In this document: positions 24,641 through 33,901 of the stretch, piece after piece
Position numbering within the stretch: position 1 is the stretch's first letter
Layout of the letters: each line of letters opens with the position of its first letter
Source of the DNA: Halomonas socia
GTDB taxonomy: Bacteria > Pseudomonadota > Gammaproteobacteria > Pseudomonadales > Halomonadaceae
Assembly: GCF_010977575.1 (NCBI RefSeq)
Contig: NZ_CP048812.1
Coordinates: 124,001-188,000, forward strand
DNA: 64,000 nucleotides
Direction: 5' to 3'
Position numbers and translations under genes: made by a program
The notes under the pieces: generated by a model
Told to the model about the DNA's origin: nothing
What the model saw: only the letters and a program-made list of their open reading frames with translations
Databases searched by the model: none

Positions 24641-26353
24641 TCAACGCTTGAGGAAGTTGCTCTTGACCAGGCTCACTACCTCATCCATGCGCCCGGCGAG
24701 CACCGCCTTGCCGGAGTAAAGCGTAGTGGAGGCGACCTGCCCGGCTTCCACCTTGGGCGGCATCACCAGTTCCATGGGGTTGACCTTCACATCCAGCAGC
24801 GCCGGCCCCGGCTGGGCGAACAGCTCGCCGAGGGCCGCATCGAGCTCGTCTTCGCGCTCGACGCGCTTGCCCCACATGCCGATGGCCTCGGCCACGCGCC
24901 CGAAGTCGGGGTTGGTCAGGCCGGTGAAGGCGTCGAGTAGCCCTTCCACCTTCTGCTCCAGCTCGACGAAGCCCAGCGAGGCGTTGTTGTAGACCACCAG
25001 TTTGAGCGGGATCCGCTCCTGCACCAGGGTCAGCAGGTCGCCAAGCAGCATCGCCAACCCACCGTCGCCGCACATCGCCACCACCTGACGCTGCGGGTGC
25101 GCAAGCTGGATGCCGAGCGCCTGGGGGTAGGCGTTGGCCATGGTGCCGTGCTGCAGGCTGGCCAGGGTGCGGCGCCGGCCATGGGTCTGAATATGGCGCA
25201 GCATCCATACCATCGGGCTGCCGGTGTCGGCGGTGAAGATCGCGTCCTCGGCGGCCAGGCGGTCCACCGCCAGGGTCAACTCCTGGGGGTGGATCAGGCC
25301 GTCATCGCGGGTGTTGTGCGCCGACTTCTCCAGCGACTTGCGGTAGCGCTTCAGGCACTTGTCGAGCCAGCGCGTACTGGTCTGCTCTTCTACCACCTCG
25401 AGCAGCGCCTCGCAGGTATCCCGGGCGCTGCCCACCAGGCCGATATCCACCGGGTGGCGGCGCCCAATCTGCGCCGGATCATGGTCGACCTGGATGATGG
25501 TCGCCTTGTCGGGGTAGAACGGGGTCCAGGCGAAGTTGCAGCCCAGCAGCAGCAGGGTGTCGCACTCGGCCACCGCTTCATAGCCGCCCTCCAGGCCGAA
25601 GACCCCGGTCATGCCCACCTGATAGGGATTGTCGTGCTCGATGAAGTCCTTGGCTCGTGAGCTCCAGACCACCGGCGCCTTGAGCTTTTCCGCCAGCGCC
25701 AGCACCTGCTCGCGGGCGTGCTCGCAGCCGGAGCCAGCAAAGATCGAGATCTTGCCGCCTTGATCGAGCTGCTTGACCGCCGGCACGAACGACTCGGCGC
25801 TGGGGCGCATCGCGTAGTCGAAGCGGTGGGCGCGATAGGGTAGATCCTGTGACGGTGACTGCGTGAACAGGTCGCCGGGCACGATCAGCACCGCCACGCC
25901 GCGCTTGGCCAGCGCCGTCTGGGCGGCAATCGCCGTCATCCGCCGCGCCTGCTCGGGGGAGACCAGGGTCTCGCAGAACACGCTGTACTGCTTGAAGACC
26001 GGCGACTGATCGACCTCCTGGGGGAACCCCACCCCCGACTCGCCAATCGGCACCTGAGAGGCGATGAAGACCACCGGCGCGCCGTTGCGGTGAGCATCGA
26101 ACAGGCCGTTGACGAAGTGCAGGCTGCCCGGCCCGCAGGAGCCGGCACACAGCGCCAGCTCACCGCTCATGTAGGCTTCGCCGCCGGCAGCAAAGCCGCC
26201 TACCTCCTCATGGCGTACCGGCACCCACTGGATATCGCTCTGGCGCAGGCTGTCGGTGAAGTGATTGAGTGTATCGCCGGCCACGCCATAGCAGCGCTTG
26301 GCGCCGGCCTGCTGTAGTGTCTCGACGATGATTTCGGCTACGTTCTGGCTCAT
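24641..26353 (-). CDS. poxB: Ubiquinone-dependent pyruvate dehydrogenase (pyruvate oxidase family)
   Basis: Thiamine-diphosphate and FAD enzyme that oxidises pyruvate to acetate and CO2 and passes electrons to quinone at the membrane. The 570 residues match PoxB length. The N-terminal domain has GVAGDTLNHFTDSLR and the catalytic Glu in VPVRHEEVGGFAAGG; the thiamine-binding motif is CGDGGLAMLLGDL through VVYNNASLGFVELEQK. ATG 26353 with a GGAGG site was chosen over the frame start at 26401. Monocistronic, ending at a hairpin; before the acquired segment it would have stood directly after nirD. Confidence 0.88.
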   Translation of the reverse strand: MSQNVAEIIVETLQQAGAKRCYGVAGDTLNHFTDSLRQSDIQWVPVRHEEVGGFAAGGEAYMSGELALCAGSCGPGSLHFVNGLFDAHRNGAPVVFIASQVPIGESGVGFPQEVDQSPVFKQYSVFCETLVSPEQARRMTAIAAQTALAKRGVAVLIVPGDLFTQSPSQDLPYRAHRFDYAMRPSAESFVPAVKQLDQGGKISIFAGSGCEHAREQVLALAEKLKAPVVWSSRAKDFIEHDNPYQVGMTGVFGLEGGYEAVAECDTLLLLGCNFAWTPFYPDKATIIQVDHDPAQIGRRHPVDIGLVGSARDTCEALLEVVEEQTSTRWLDKCLKRYRKSLEKSAHNTRDDGLIHPQELTLAVDRLAAEDAIFTADTGSPMVWMLRHIQTHGRRRTLASLQHGTMANAYPQALGIQLAHPQRQVVAMCGDGGLAMLLGDLLTLVQERIPLKLVVYNNASLGFVELEQKVEGLLDAFTGLTNPDFGRVAEAIGMWGKRVEREDELDAALGELFAQPGPALLDVKVNPMELVMPPKVEAGQVASTTLYSGKAVLAGRMDEVVSLVKSNFLKR

Positions 26354-26559
26354 TTGCGAATCCCTCCGCGTCAGCGGCAGCCAGGGTGGCTGCCTTTTCA
26401 ACCCGCTGCCCTCATGGCACCGGTTAGTACTTTCCAGCCTAGGCCCTGCCGCGGGCGGGTTACAAATCCCTCGCCTGCGTTAAGCGTTGACTTGGAGGGC
26501 AGCGACGGTGCCCACTATGCTCAGCAAGTATTGCATTGCATCAACGCCAGGGAGGCGAC

Positions 26560-27585
26560 ATGCCCGAGACTAAAGCCATTGACCTGGCGCTTCAGGGCGG
26601 AGGCGCACACGGCGCCTTCACCTGGGGCGTGATCGACCGCCTGCTGGAAGACCCGCGCATCGACATCGAGGGCATCAGCGGCACCAGTGCCGGCGCCATG
26701 AATGCCGTGGTGGTGGCCGAGGGTCTGACGCGCGGCGGCGAGCAAGCCGCGCGGGAGGGACTCGAAGCCTTCTGGCGCGCGGTGAGCGACGCCGCCATGA
26801 CCAGCCCCATCAAGCGCACCCCGCTGGACATGCTGCTCGGCAACTGGAGCCTCGACCACTCCCCCGGCTACCTGATGATGGATTTCATGAGCCGGATGGT
26901 GTCGCCCTACCAGTTCAATCCCTTCAACCTCAATCCGCTGCGCGACCTGCTGGCCAAGCTGGTCGACTTCGAGCGAGTGCGCCGCTGCGACTCGCTCAAG
27001 CTGTTCGTGTGCGCCACTGATGTGAAGAGCGGCAAGCAGCGGGTCTTTCGCCGCGATGAGATGAGCGCCGATGCGGTGATGGCCTCGGCCTGCCTGCCGT
27101 TCATGTTCCAGGCCGTGGAGATCGACGGTCGCGCCTACTGGGACGGCGGCTATGTCGGCAACCCGGCGCTGTTCCCGCTAATGGAGGAGTGCGGCTCGCG
27201 GGACATCGTGATCGTGCAGATCAACCCCATCGAGCGCGACGAGGTGCCGACCAGCGCCGCGGCGATCCTCAACCGCATGAACGAGATCACCTTCAACGCG
27301 TCGCTGATCAAGGAAGTGCGCATGGCGGCCATGCTCAAGGGCCTGATCAGCGACAGCGGCATGGATATCGGCTGCTACCGCGACACCTTGTTCCACCGCA
27401 TCAGCGCCGACGACGCCCTGGAAGGGCTATCGGTGTCGAGCAAGATGAACGCCGAATGGGCGTTCCTGTGCAAGCTGCGCGACAGCGGCCGGGCGGCCTG
27501 CGACGCCTGGCTCGAGGCGGCCTATGACGACCTCGGCAAGCGCTCCACGCTGGATATCGACAGCGTCTACCTGCAACAGGAATGA
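26560..27585 (+). CDS. Patatin-like phospholipase
   Basis: A 341-residue lipid acyl hydrolase. The oxyanion loop is LALQGGGAHGAFTWGV (near the start), the nucleophile Ser is in ISGTSAGAMNAVV, and the catalytic Asp in YWDGGYVGNPALFP, so the Ser-Asp dyad is complete. No signal peptide, which suggests a cytoplasmic or membrane-associated lipase acting on phospholipid or storage polyester. GGGAGG lies five bases before ATG 26560. Monocistronic and divergent from poxB. Confidence 0.9.
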   Translation: MPETKAIDLALQGGGAHGAFTWGVIDRLLEDPRIDIEGISGTSAGAMNAVVVAEGLTRGGEQAAREGLEAFWRAVSDAAMTSPIKRTPLDMLLGNWSLDHSPGYLMMDFMSRMVSPYQFNPFNLNPLRDLLAKLVDFERVRRCDSLKLFVCATDVKSGKQRVFRRDEMSADAVMASACLPFMFQAVEIDGRAYWDGGYVGNPALFPLMEECGSRDIVIVQINPIERDEVPTSAAAILNRMNEITFNASLIKEVRMAAMLKGLISDSGMDIGCYRDTLFHRISADDALEGLSVSSKMNAEWAFLCKLRDSGRAACDAWLEAAYDDLGKRSTLDIDSVYLQQE

Positions 27586-27787
27586 CACAGCGTTGACATC
27601 GGCAGTGGCACGCGAGGAAATTGCGGCACATGCTGGAGTCGAAGGGATAACCACCACACACCTAGAGGAGGAACGTAGCGCACGCATCATGGAAGCGACG
27701 CTGGGCGCCAGATGACAGCCTGTCACATGACCGTAAGGTGTCACTGCCAGTGTCGACATTGCCGTCAACCAAGGAGTGCTTCCACCG

Positions 27788-29197
27788 ATGGTACGACTCG
27801 ACAAGAAAGCCACGAGGCTTTACGTACTGGACACCAACGTCCTGATTCACGACCCCGCCGCGCTTTATCAGTTCGAAGAGCACGACGTGGTCATCCCGAT
27901 GACCGTCCTCGAAGAACTCGACAAGCACAAGAACGGCATCCGCGAGATCGCGCGTACCGCTCGGCAAGTCAGCCGCACCCTCTCCGATATCACCAGCCAG
28001 GTCAGTTTCGACGACATCCAGCAGGGCATCCCGATCCCCCGCATCAGCGGTGAGACGGGGCGTTTGCGGTTTCTCTGCTACCAGGACCTCAAGCCCCTCG
28101 ACAACCTCGAGGACAGCCCCGACAACCGCATCCTCGCCGAGACCTGCCGGCTGCGCGACGAGCGCCCCGACGCCTCGGTGATCCTGGTCACCAAGGACAT
28201 CAACCTGCGGGTCAAGGCCTCGGCGCTCAAGGTGCCGGTGGAGGACTATCTCAACGACCGCGCCTTCTCCGACAGCGACGCCATGATCGAGGGCGCCAAG
28301 GTCTATGCCGATGCCGGCCAGGACGGCAACGGGCTGTGGGAGTGCCTCAATGTCGAGGTCAGGGTCGAGCGCGTCGACCACCACACCTTCTACCAGCTCA
28401 GTGGCGAGATGCCGCGCGACTGGCACGTCGGCATGCTGGTCTCGGACAGCGACAACGGCGCTGACTTCGAGGCCATCGTGCGTGAGCTGACACCCAGCAC
28501 GGCGCGGCTGCAGCTGCTCACCAACTACCGCCACCACGCCGGGGTGTGGGGTGTGCACGCCCACGACAGCCGCCAGAACTTCACCCTCAACCTGCTGATG
28601 GACCCGGAGATCGACCTGGTCACCATTGCCGGCAACGCCGGTACCGGCAAGACCTTCATGACCCTGGCCGCCGCCTTCCAGCAAACCCTCGACGCCAAGC
28701 AGTTCGAACGCATCGTGTTCACCCGCGCGCCGATCCCCATGGGCGAGGACATCGGCTTTCTGCCCGGCACCGAGGAGGAGAAGATGTCGCCGTGGATGGG
28801 CGCCTTCCACGACAACATGGACAACCTGCTGCGCAGCGAGGACGGCGACACCAGCTGGGACAACGGCGCCACCCGCCAGTTGCTCGGCTCGCGGGTGCAG
28901 ATCCGCTCGCCGGGCTTCATGCGCGGTCGCACCTTGAACGACACCTTCCTGATCATCGACGAGGCGCAGAACTTCACGCCCAAGCAGCTCAAGGCGCTGG
29001 TCAGCCGTGCCGGGCGCAACACCAAGATCGTCTGCCTGGGCAACGTCGGCCAGATCGACACCCCCTACCTGACAGCCAACACCTGCGGCATGGCGGCGGT
29101 GGTCGAACGCTTCCGCGACTGGCCCCACGCCGGCCATATCACCCTCAAGAGCGTCGAGCGCTCGCGCCTGGCGCTGGCCGCCGAAGAGCTGCTGTAA
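27788..29197 (+). CDS. PIN-PhoH family protein (ATPase with PIN nuclease domain)
   Basis: A 469-residue two-domain protein. The N-terminal PIN domain (about 8-140) begins LYVLDTNVLIHDPAALYQF and includes LEELDKHKNG, the acidic residues expected of a metal-dependent RNase. The C-terminal PhoH ATPase has Walker A GNAGTGKTFM and Walker B FLIIDEAQNFTPKQLKALVSR. Such PhoH2 proteins are RNA helicase/RNases. ATG 27788 with AAGGAG eleven bases upstream was chosen; a GTG at 27776 sits inside that site. A large antisense frame on the other strand is a shadow. Confidence 0.92.
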   Translation: MVRLDKKATRLYVLDTNVLIHDPAALYQFEEHDVVIPMTVLEELDKHKNGIREIARTARQVSRTLSDITSQVSFDDIQQGIPIPRISGETGRLRFLCYQDLKPLDNLEDSPDNRILAETCRLRDERPDASVILVTKDINLRVKASALKVPVEDYLNDRAFSDSDAMIEGAKVYADAGQDGNGLWECLNVEVRVERVDHHTFYQLSGEMPRDWHVGMLVSDSDNGADFEAIVRELTPSTARLQLLTNYRHHAGVWGVHAHDSRQNFTLNLLMDPEIDLVTIAGNAGTGKTFMTLAAAFQQTLDAKQFERIVFTRAPIPMGEDIGFLPGTEEEKMSPWMGAFHDNMDNLLRSEDGDTSWDNGATRQLLGSRVQIRSPGFMRGRTLNDTFLIIDEAQNFTPKQLKALVSRAGRNTKIVCLGNVGQIDTPYLTANTCGMAAVVERFRDWPHAGHITLKSVERSRLALAAEELL

Positions 29198-29214
29198 CCC
29201 ACCCCAGCACCCCG

Positions 29215-29251
29215 AATCCCCGCGCCCCGGCAATGCCGATGCGCGGGGATT
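29215..29251 (+). terminator. Hairpin after PIN-PhoH gene
   Basis: AATCCCCGCGC (29215-29225) pairs perfectly with GCGCGGGGATT (29241-29251). It sits 17 bases after the stop codon; only a short T stretch follows, so termination strength is uncertain. Confidence 0.6.
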
Positions 29252-29373
29252 GTCGTGGGGCCGCACTCACAAGATTCCATCAGGCTTGCCAACTGCACCA
29301 CCTCCTCAGGTGACGCCCATCAGACTCGTCATGTTGGTGCAGTTACATTGCAGGCTAACGAAGCCGTACTAAC

Positions 29374-29412
29374 GAATATTCTCATACCTCTTTGTCTAAT
29401 GAAGGAATATTC
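29374..29412. promoter_or_regulatory. Two GAATATTC palindromes upstream of the amine-oxidase operon
   Basis: The 8-base palindrome GAATATTC occurs at 29374-29381 and 29405-29412, with centres 31 bases apart (about three helical turns), and each has an outer C or G that makes the pair an inverted repeat. The position before the operon suggests an operator for a dimeric regulator bound at two sites on one DNA face. The regulator is not in the immediate vicinity. Confidence 0.5.
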
Positions 29413-29466
29413 GAATTTGGCATGGATGCTGCGATGTCCCCATTGTCTGACATGGAGGAATCGCAG

Positions 29467-31094
29467 ATGCATGAACAACAAAAGCCATTATCATCCGGCG
29501 GACGGGACGGGACCGGCGCCATCACTGGACAGCTGACCCGCCGCCATTTCCTGCAGGCCCTTGGGGCCGTCGGCGGCGCGGGTATGCTGATGTCGGGACT
29601 TGCCGCCTTCAATATCGGCATCGCCTCGGCCCAGGATCGTCCGCCCCCCTCTCCGGTGACGGTAACGGCAAGACGGTAATTATCCTCGGCGCCGGATTGA
29701 CCGGCTTGGTTGCCGCTTACGAACTAGGCCGCCAAGGCTATAACTGCAAGGTACTGGAAGCCCGCCGGTACTCAGGGGGTCGCTGCCAGACGGCACGCCG
29801 GGGTTTCGTTCTGCCTCAGCTGGGTCAGGATGACGAAGTCTGTAACTTCGACGACGGCGAGTACTTCAACCATGGGCCCTGGCGAATCCCCTATCACCAC
29901 CGCTCGACACTCCACTACACCCAGGAGTTCGGGATTCCCCTCGAAATTTTCGTCAATCACAACGAAGCCGCCTTTGCCTACCGTGATGGAGAAGGCGCCC
30001 TGAACGGCCAGGCGGTGCGCCAGAAAGAAATCATCGCCGATATGCGTGGCCATACAGCGGAGATCCTCGCCAAGCATGTCGACCAGAATGCCCTGGACGT
30101 TCCCCTTACTGCCGAGGAGCGTGAGAAGTTTCTGGAATTTCTGGTCGGCGAAGGCCATCTCGACCGCGAGAGCCTCGATTACTTGGGTACCGGTGGCCGT
30201 GGCTACGCCAGCGACCCGGGGGCGGGTCTCAACCCGGGAGAGGCCTCATCGCCACACGCTCTGTCAGCGCTGCTGAATTCCGACCTCTTCGGCATCGTCA
30301 GCTCGGTGAGCGGTTACACCCAGCAAAAGACCATGTTCCAGCCGATCGGCGGCATGGACCGCATACCTCAGGCATTCGAAGAACAACTCGGTGACACTAT
30401 CACCTTTGGAGCTCGGGTCACCCGCCTGCAAAAGAGCGAGGACGGAGTGGTGGTGGACTATCAGGACGGTGACGCCGGAGAGTCCCGGCAACTGGCGGGG
30501 GATTACTGCCTATGCACCATTCCGCTGTCGGTGCTGCGCAATATCGAGAATGACTTTACGGAGGAGTTCCGCAGTGCCATGGACGCCGTTAGCTATACCC
30601 CAACCTGCAAACTGGCCCTGCAAATGAAGAGCCGGTTCTGGGAGGTCGAGGATCATGTCTTCGGCGGCCACTCTTTTACCCACAACAGCGAAGTGGGCAA
30701 CATCAGCTACCCCTCCACCGGCTGGCAGGGGAAAAAGGGCGTCCTGCAAGGGGTCTACAACTTCGGCGCCAATGCCGCACAGTTCAGTGCTCTGCCCCGG
30801 GAGCAGCGTATCGACAAGGCCCTGGGAGTCGGCGAGAAAATTCATGCCGGCTACCGGCGCGACTTCGAGGCGGCCTTCAGCACCGCCTGGCACCTGGTCC
30901 CGGAAAACCTTGGCGGCTGGGCCAGCTGGTCCGACGAGGCTCGACAGAACAGCTATCCGCTACTCAATGAGCCTCAGGGGCGCGTACTGCTGGCCGGAGA
31001 GCACCTTAGCTACATGACAGGCTGGATGGCAGGTGCCATCGAGTCATCCTGGCTGCAGATCGAAAAGCTGCACGAGATGGCGATGTCCTCATGA
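29467..31094 (+). pseudogene. Tat-exported flavin monoamine oxidase, split by one-base frameshift
   Basis: Predicted periplasmic FAD enzyme that oxidises amines or amino acids. The first frame (29467-29679) has a twin-arginine signal (LTRRHFLQALGAVGGAGML, then SAQ). The second (to 31094) has the FAD fold VIILGAGLTGLVAAYELGRQ, EARRYSGGRCQTAR and the C-terminal FAD segment VLLAGEHLSYMTGWMAGAIESS. One extra C in the run at 29644-29649 would join them as DRPPPLSGDGNGKTVIILGAG, giving about 542 residues. GGAGGAA precedes ATG 29467 by six bases. All other motifs are intact, so this may be a sequencing artefact rather than a dead gene. The stop overlaps the cytochrome gene by four bases. Confidence 0.85.
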
Positions 31095-31468
31095 AGCAGC
31101 TAATCACTTTCACCCTCATTACCGCCCTGCCGCTGATGGCAGTACTCCCAGCAAGCGCCGATGGCGAATCCCTCTATCAGCAGAACTGCTCGGCCTGTCA
31201 TATGGCCGATGGCAGCGGCATCCAGGGAGCCTTTCCCGCCCTCACCGATAGCGACTTCGTCGCTGGTGATCTGGAGGACTTGATTCGGGTAGTGGCCTAT
31301 GGTCGCGCCGGCATGCCCTCCTTCGGCGAAGAGCTGGCCAGCGCAGAGTTGGCTGAGATCCTCGGCTACATTCGTGAAACCTTCAATGACACCGCCACCG
31401 ACCTTAGCGCCTCAGATATCGAGAGGCTGAAGGTAACGGCAACCGCCAAAATGGGAAGAGAGGAGTAA
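31091..31468 (+). CDS. Periplasmic c-type cytochrome
   Basis: A 125-residue class I cytochrome c with a Sec signal peptide (about 1-23, ending ASA) and one haem site, CSACH (Cys33, Cys36, His37), with a probable distal Met in GRAGMPSFGEEL. Translationally coupled to the amine oxidase, it is the likely electron acceptor, which would make the flavoenzyme a dehydrogenase feeding the respiratory chain instead of an oxygen-using, peroxide-making oxidase. The electron transfer is inferred from gene order and shared compartment. Confidence 0.88.
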   Translation: MKQLITFTLITALPLMAVLPASADGESLYQQNCSACHMADGSGIQGAFPALTDSDFVAGDLEDLIRVVAYGRAGMPSFGEELASAELAEILGYIRETFNDTATDLSASDIERLKVTATAKMGREE

Positions 31469-31470
31469 TA

Positions 31471-31944
31471 ATGACGATCAAGTACGCAATTGCCACCACT
31501 CTGCTGGCTGCGACCATGGCGACCGGAGCCCAGGCAGACGCCATCGAGCGCCATCCGATACCGGACTCGGATTTTCCAATCCTGCAGGCCGTAACCCTCA
31601 GCGACGTTAATCTCACCTACCTCAGCGGTACCGTACCTCTGGCCAACGACGACGGTGAGTTCGGTGATACGGAAGCACAGACGATCTCCGTGCTGGAGCG
31701 TATCGAGGGGAACCTGGAGCGGCTCGACCTCGATATGTCGGATGTCGTCAAAATGACCGTATTCCTGGTGCCCACCGAGGAAACCGGCCGTATCGACTTC
31801 AGCGGCTTCATGGATGGCTACACAATGTTCTTCGGCACCGAAGATCAGCCTAACCTCCCAACCCGTTCAGTGGTCGGTGTCGCCGACCTTGCCAACCCGG
31901 AATGGCTGGTGGAGATCGAGGTGGTAGCAGCTACCGAACGCTGA
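31471..31944 (+). CDS. Exported RidA-family imine deaminase
   Basis: A 157-residue RidA/YjgF protein with a clear signal peptide (MTIKYAIATTLLAATMATGAQA), unusual for a family that is mostly cytoplasmic. The domain keeps the active-site Arg in LPTRSVVGV and ends VEIEVVAATER in the family pattern. RidA hydrolyses reactive imines and enamines, exactly what an amine oxidase releases. It starts two bases after the cytochrome stop, so the operon pairs imine production with imine removal, predicted to be in the periplasm. Confidence 0.87.
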   Translation: MTIKYAIATTLLAATMATGAQADAIERHPIPDSDFPILQAVTLSDVNLTYLSGTVPLANDDGEFGDTEAQTISVLERIEGNLERLDLDMSDVVKMTVFLVPTEETGRIDFSGFMDGYTMFFGTEDQPNLPTRSVVGVADLANPEWLVEIEVVAATER

Positions 31945-31960
31945 GACCCATCCGCTTGTG

Positions 31961-31984
31961 CCGCGCCGGAGATTACCGGCGCGG
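31961..31984. terminator. Hairpin between convergent operons
   Basis: CCGCGCCGG (31961-31969) pairs with CCGGCGCGG (31976-31984) around a six-base loop. It separates the RidA operon from the leftward antiporter operon and may end both. Confidence 0.65.
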
Positions 31985-32026
31985 TACACCACGACATAGC
32001 CATCCACCGCTCAGTCCTACGACGCT

Positions 32027-33901
32027 TCAGCGCATTAGCGCCAGCCACAGCCCCCCACCCAAGACCACCATCAGCGGCACCGCCCAGCGGCGCAGCCAGG
32101 CCTCCCAGCGCTGCAGTGCCGTCAGCCAGGCAATGGCATGACGTCCACAGCCGGCGGCGAGATCCTGGGCGGTTTCCTCGGCATTGCTTAGCCGCGCCAC
32201 CCCGCGGCGCAGGGGGTCGCTCAGCGAGCTTGCCAGGCGCACGTAAAGCGGCCACAGGTCCCCGGGCGGCAGACGTTCGGCACGGCTCATGCGCGCATGC
32301 AGCCGCGGCTCGAGATGGCAGGCCACCACCAGCGCTGCGGTGACTACCGCCCCCAACATCACCGGCCACAGCAGACCGGGCAGCTCGCCCCAGGGCGGCA
32401 GGACGGTGGCTTGCACCGCGCCGGCGGACGCCTCGGGCAGCGTCAACCACCAGGGTACGGCGGCCAGCAGCGCACACAGCGCCCAAGCCAGGGTCATCGA
32501 CAAAGGCGCTGGAGCAGCGCCATGGCGGCGCGCCTCCTGCCAGGCGTGGGCCTGGCACCACAGGGTGCGTGCCATCAGCAGGCTGGTGCCGAGTGCCGCC
32601 CAGGTCAGTAGCGTGACCAGCCAGCTCCAGCCGGCGTCGTAGAGCCCGGCCTTGAGCACCCACTTGGCGATCAGCCCGCTGGCCAGGGCCCCGGCCAGTG
32701 ACAGGGCCGGCAGCGCCAGCAGTAGCCACAGCAGCCAGCCCGGCAGCCGCGGCGGATGCTCGGTGATGCCCACGCCGAGGAACAGCGCGCCCTTGTTGAG
32801 CCCGTGATGGACGGCGAACAGCACCAGCGCCGGGGCCAGCATCGGCCACAGCGACGGGGCGAGAAGGGCCAGCCCCACCAGCGTGGTCATCATGCCCATC
32901 TGGCTGACGCTGGAGTAGGCCAGCACCGCCTTGGGGTGGCGCTGGGTCACGCCATACAGCGCCGCGGCGAAGGCCGCGACCAGTCCCGCGACCATCACCA
33001 CGCGCCCCAGCCCGGCAAGCGCCGTCAGTCCCAGCGGCAGGGTCTGCCACCAGCCGAGCAGGCCGGCCTTGATCATCGCCCCGCTGAGCACCGCGCTGGC
33101 CGGGGTCGGCGCCACCGGATGCGCCAGCGGCAGCCACACGTGCAGGCCGATCACCCCGGCCTTGACGCCGAAGCCCAGCCACAGCAGCGTGGCCATGGCA
33201 TTGGCCTGGGGCGCTACCGCCAGCCCTTCGCGCAGGCCGGTCAGGGTCAGCGTCTCGGCGCTGGCCGCCGCCCACAGCAGCCCAGCCAGGATCATGCCCT
33301 CGCCGAGGATCGCCATGATCAGGTAGGCGCGACCGCCGCGATACGCCTCGCGGCTGCCGGCATTGACCACCAGGCCGTAGGCAGCGAAGGTCATGATCGC
33401 GAAGCCGGTGTAGAAGCTGGCAATATCCTCGGCCAGGATCAGCATCAGGTTGCCAGCCAGGGTCAGCGGCCAGAGCAGCACGAAAGCCTGCAGGTCGCGC
33501 TCGGCATCCGGGTCGCCATGCCGCGCGCGACGCGCCTTGCCGCCCAGGTAGCCGTGGGCGTAGCCGCCGGCCAGCGCCCACAGCAGCGCGGTGAAGCCGA
33601 GCAGCGCGCGGCGCGTGCCGTCCAACCGCCACTCGCCGCCGAGCAGCCACCAGTCAAGCGTGAGTGACGCCTCGGGCAGCGCCAGCGCTACCGCCAGGGC
33701 CGGCAGCGGCGCACTGACCCACAGCGCCACACGCCAGCGGGACAGCCAGTCACCGGCGACGCCCGGAGGCACCACATAGCGCCCCGAGCTGCGCTGTTCC
33801 ACCAGCGCGCGGCCGTGGCGCCAGGCCAGGGTGCCCGCCACCAGCGCCGCCACGGCCAGCGGCCAGGCCACCGTCATCAGTAGCGTATGCGCCAGGCTCA
33901 T
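32027..33901 (-). CDS. Proton-translocating antiporter-like subunit (NuoL/HyfB-like), 624 residues
   Basis: Largest of three complex-I/Mrp-type membrane subunits in one operon. It has many hydrophobic helices, with the Proton_antipo_M core in the middle (LGFGVKAGVIGLHVWLPLAH with the helix-7 Lys, then SAVLSGAMIKAGLLG and HHGLNKGALFLGVGITEH). Aligned with its 502-residue neighbour, the position of the conserved helix-5 Glu (FYELLT there) is occupied by Ala (GFAIMT here), so a key proton-path residue seems to be missing. ATG 33901 follows an AGGAG site and overlaps the upstream stop. A long rightward-neighbour extension of the frame is not homologous. Confidence 0.82.
   Translation of the reverse strand: MSLAHTLLMTVAWPLAVAALVAGTLAWRHGRALVEQRSSGRYVVPPGVAGDWLSRWRVALWVSAPLPALAVALALPEASLTLDWWLLGGEWRLDGTRRALLGFTALLWALAGGYAHGYLGGKARRARHGDPDAERDLQAFVLLWPLTLAGNLMLILAEDIASFYTGFAIMTFAAYGLVVNAGSREAYRGGRAYLIMAILGEGMILAGLLWAAASAETLTLTGLREGLAVAPQANAMATLLWLGFGVKAGVIGLHVWLPLAHPVAPTPASAVLSGAMIKAGLLGWWQTLPLGLTALAGLGRVVMVAGLVAAFAAALYGVTQRHPKAVLAYSSVSQMGMMTTLVGLALLAPSLWPMLAPALVLFAVHHGLNKGALFLGVGITEHPPRLPGWLLWLLLALPALSLAGALASGLIAKWVLKAGLYDAGWSWLVTLLTWAALGTSLLMARTLWCQAHAWQEARRHGAAPAPLSMTLAWALCALLAAVPWWLTLPEASAGAVQATVLPPWGELPGLLWPVMLGAVVTAALVVACHLEPRLHARMSRAERLPPGDLWPLYVRLASSLSDPLRRGVARLSNAEETAQDLAAGCGRHAIAWLTALQRWEAWLRRWAVPLMVVLGGGLWLALMR

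Noticed and set aside
27662-29266. 534-codon frame antisense to the PIN-PhoH gene
   Set aside because: High GC content creates long antisense frames; the plus-strand frame has Walker motifs and PIN residues.
31845-33650. 601-codon leftward frame overlapping the antiporter gene
   Set aside because: Composition is Arg/Gly/Ala-rich with no hydrophobic periodicity; the neighbouring frame encodes the recognisable antiporter.
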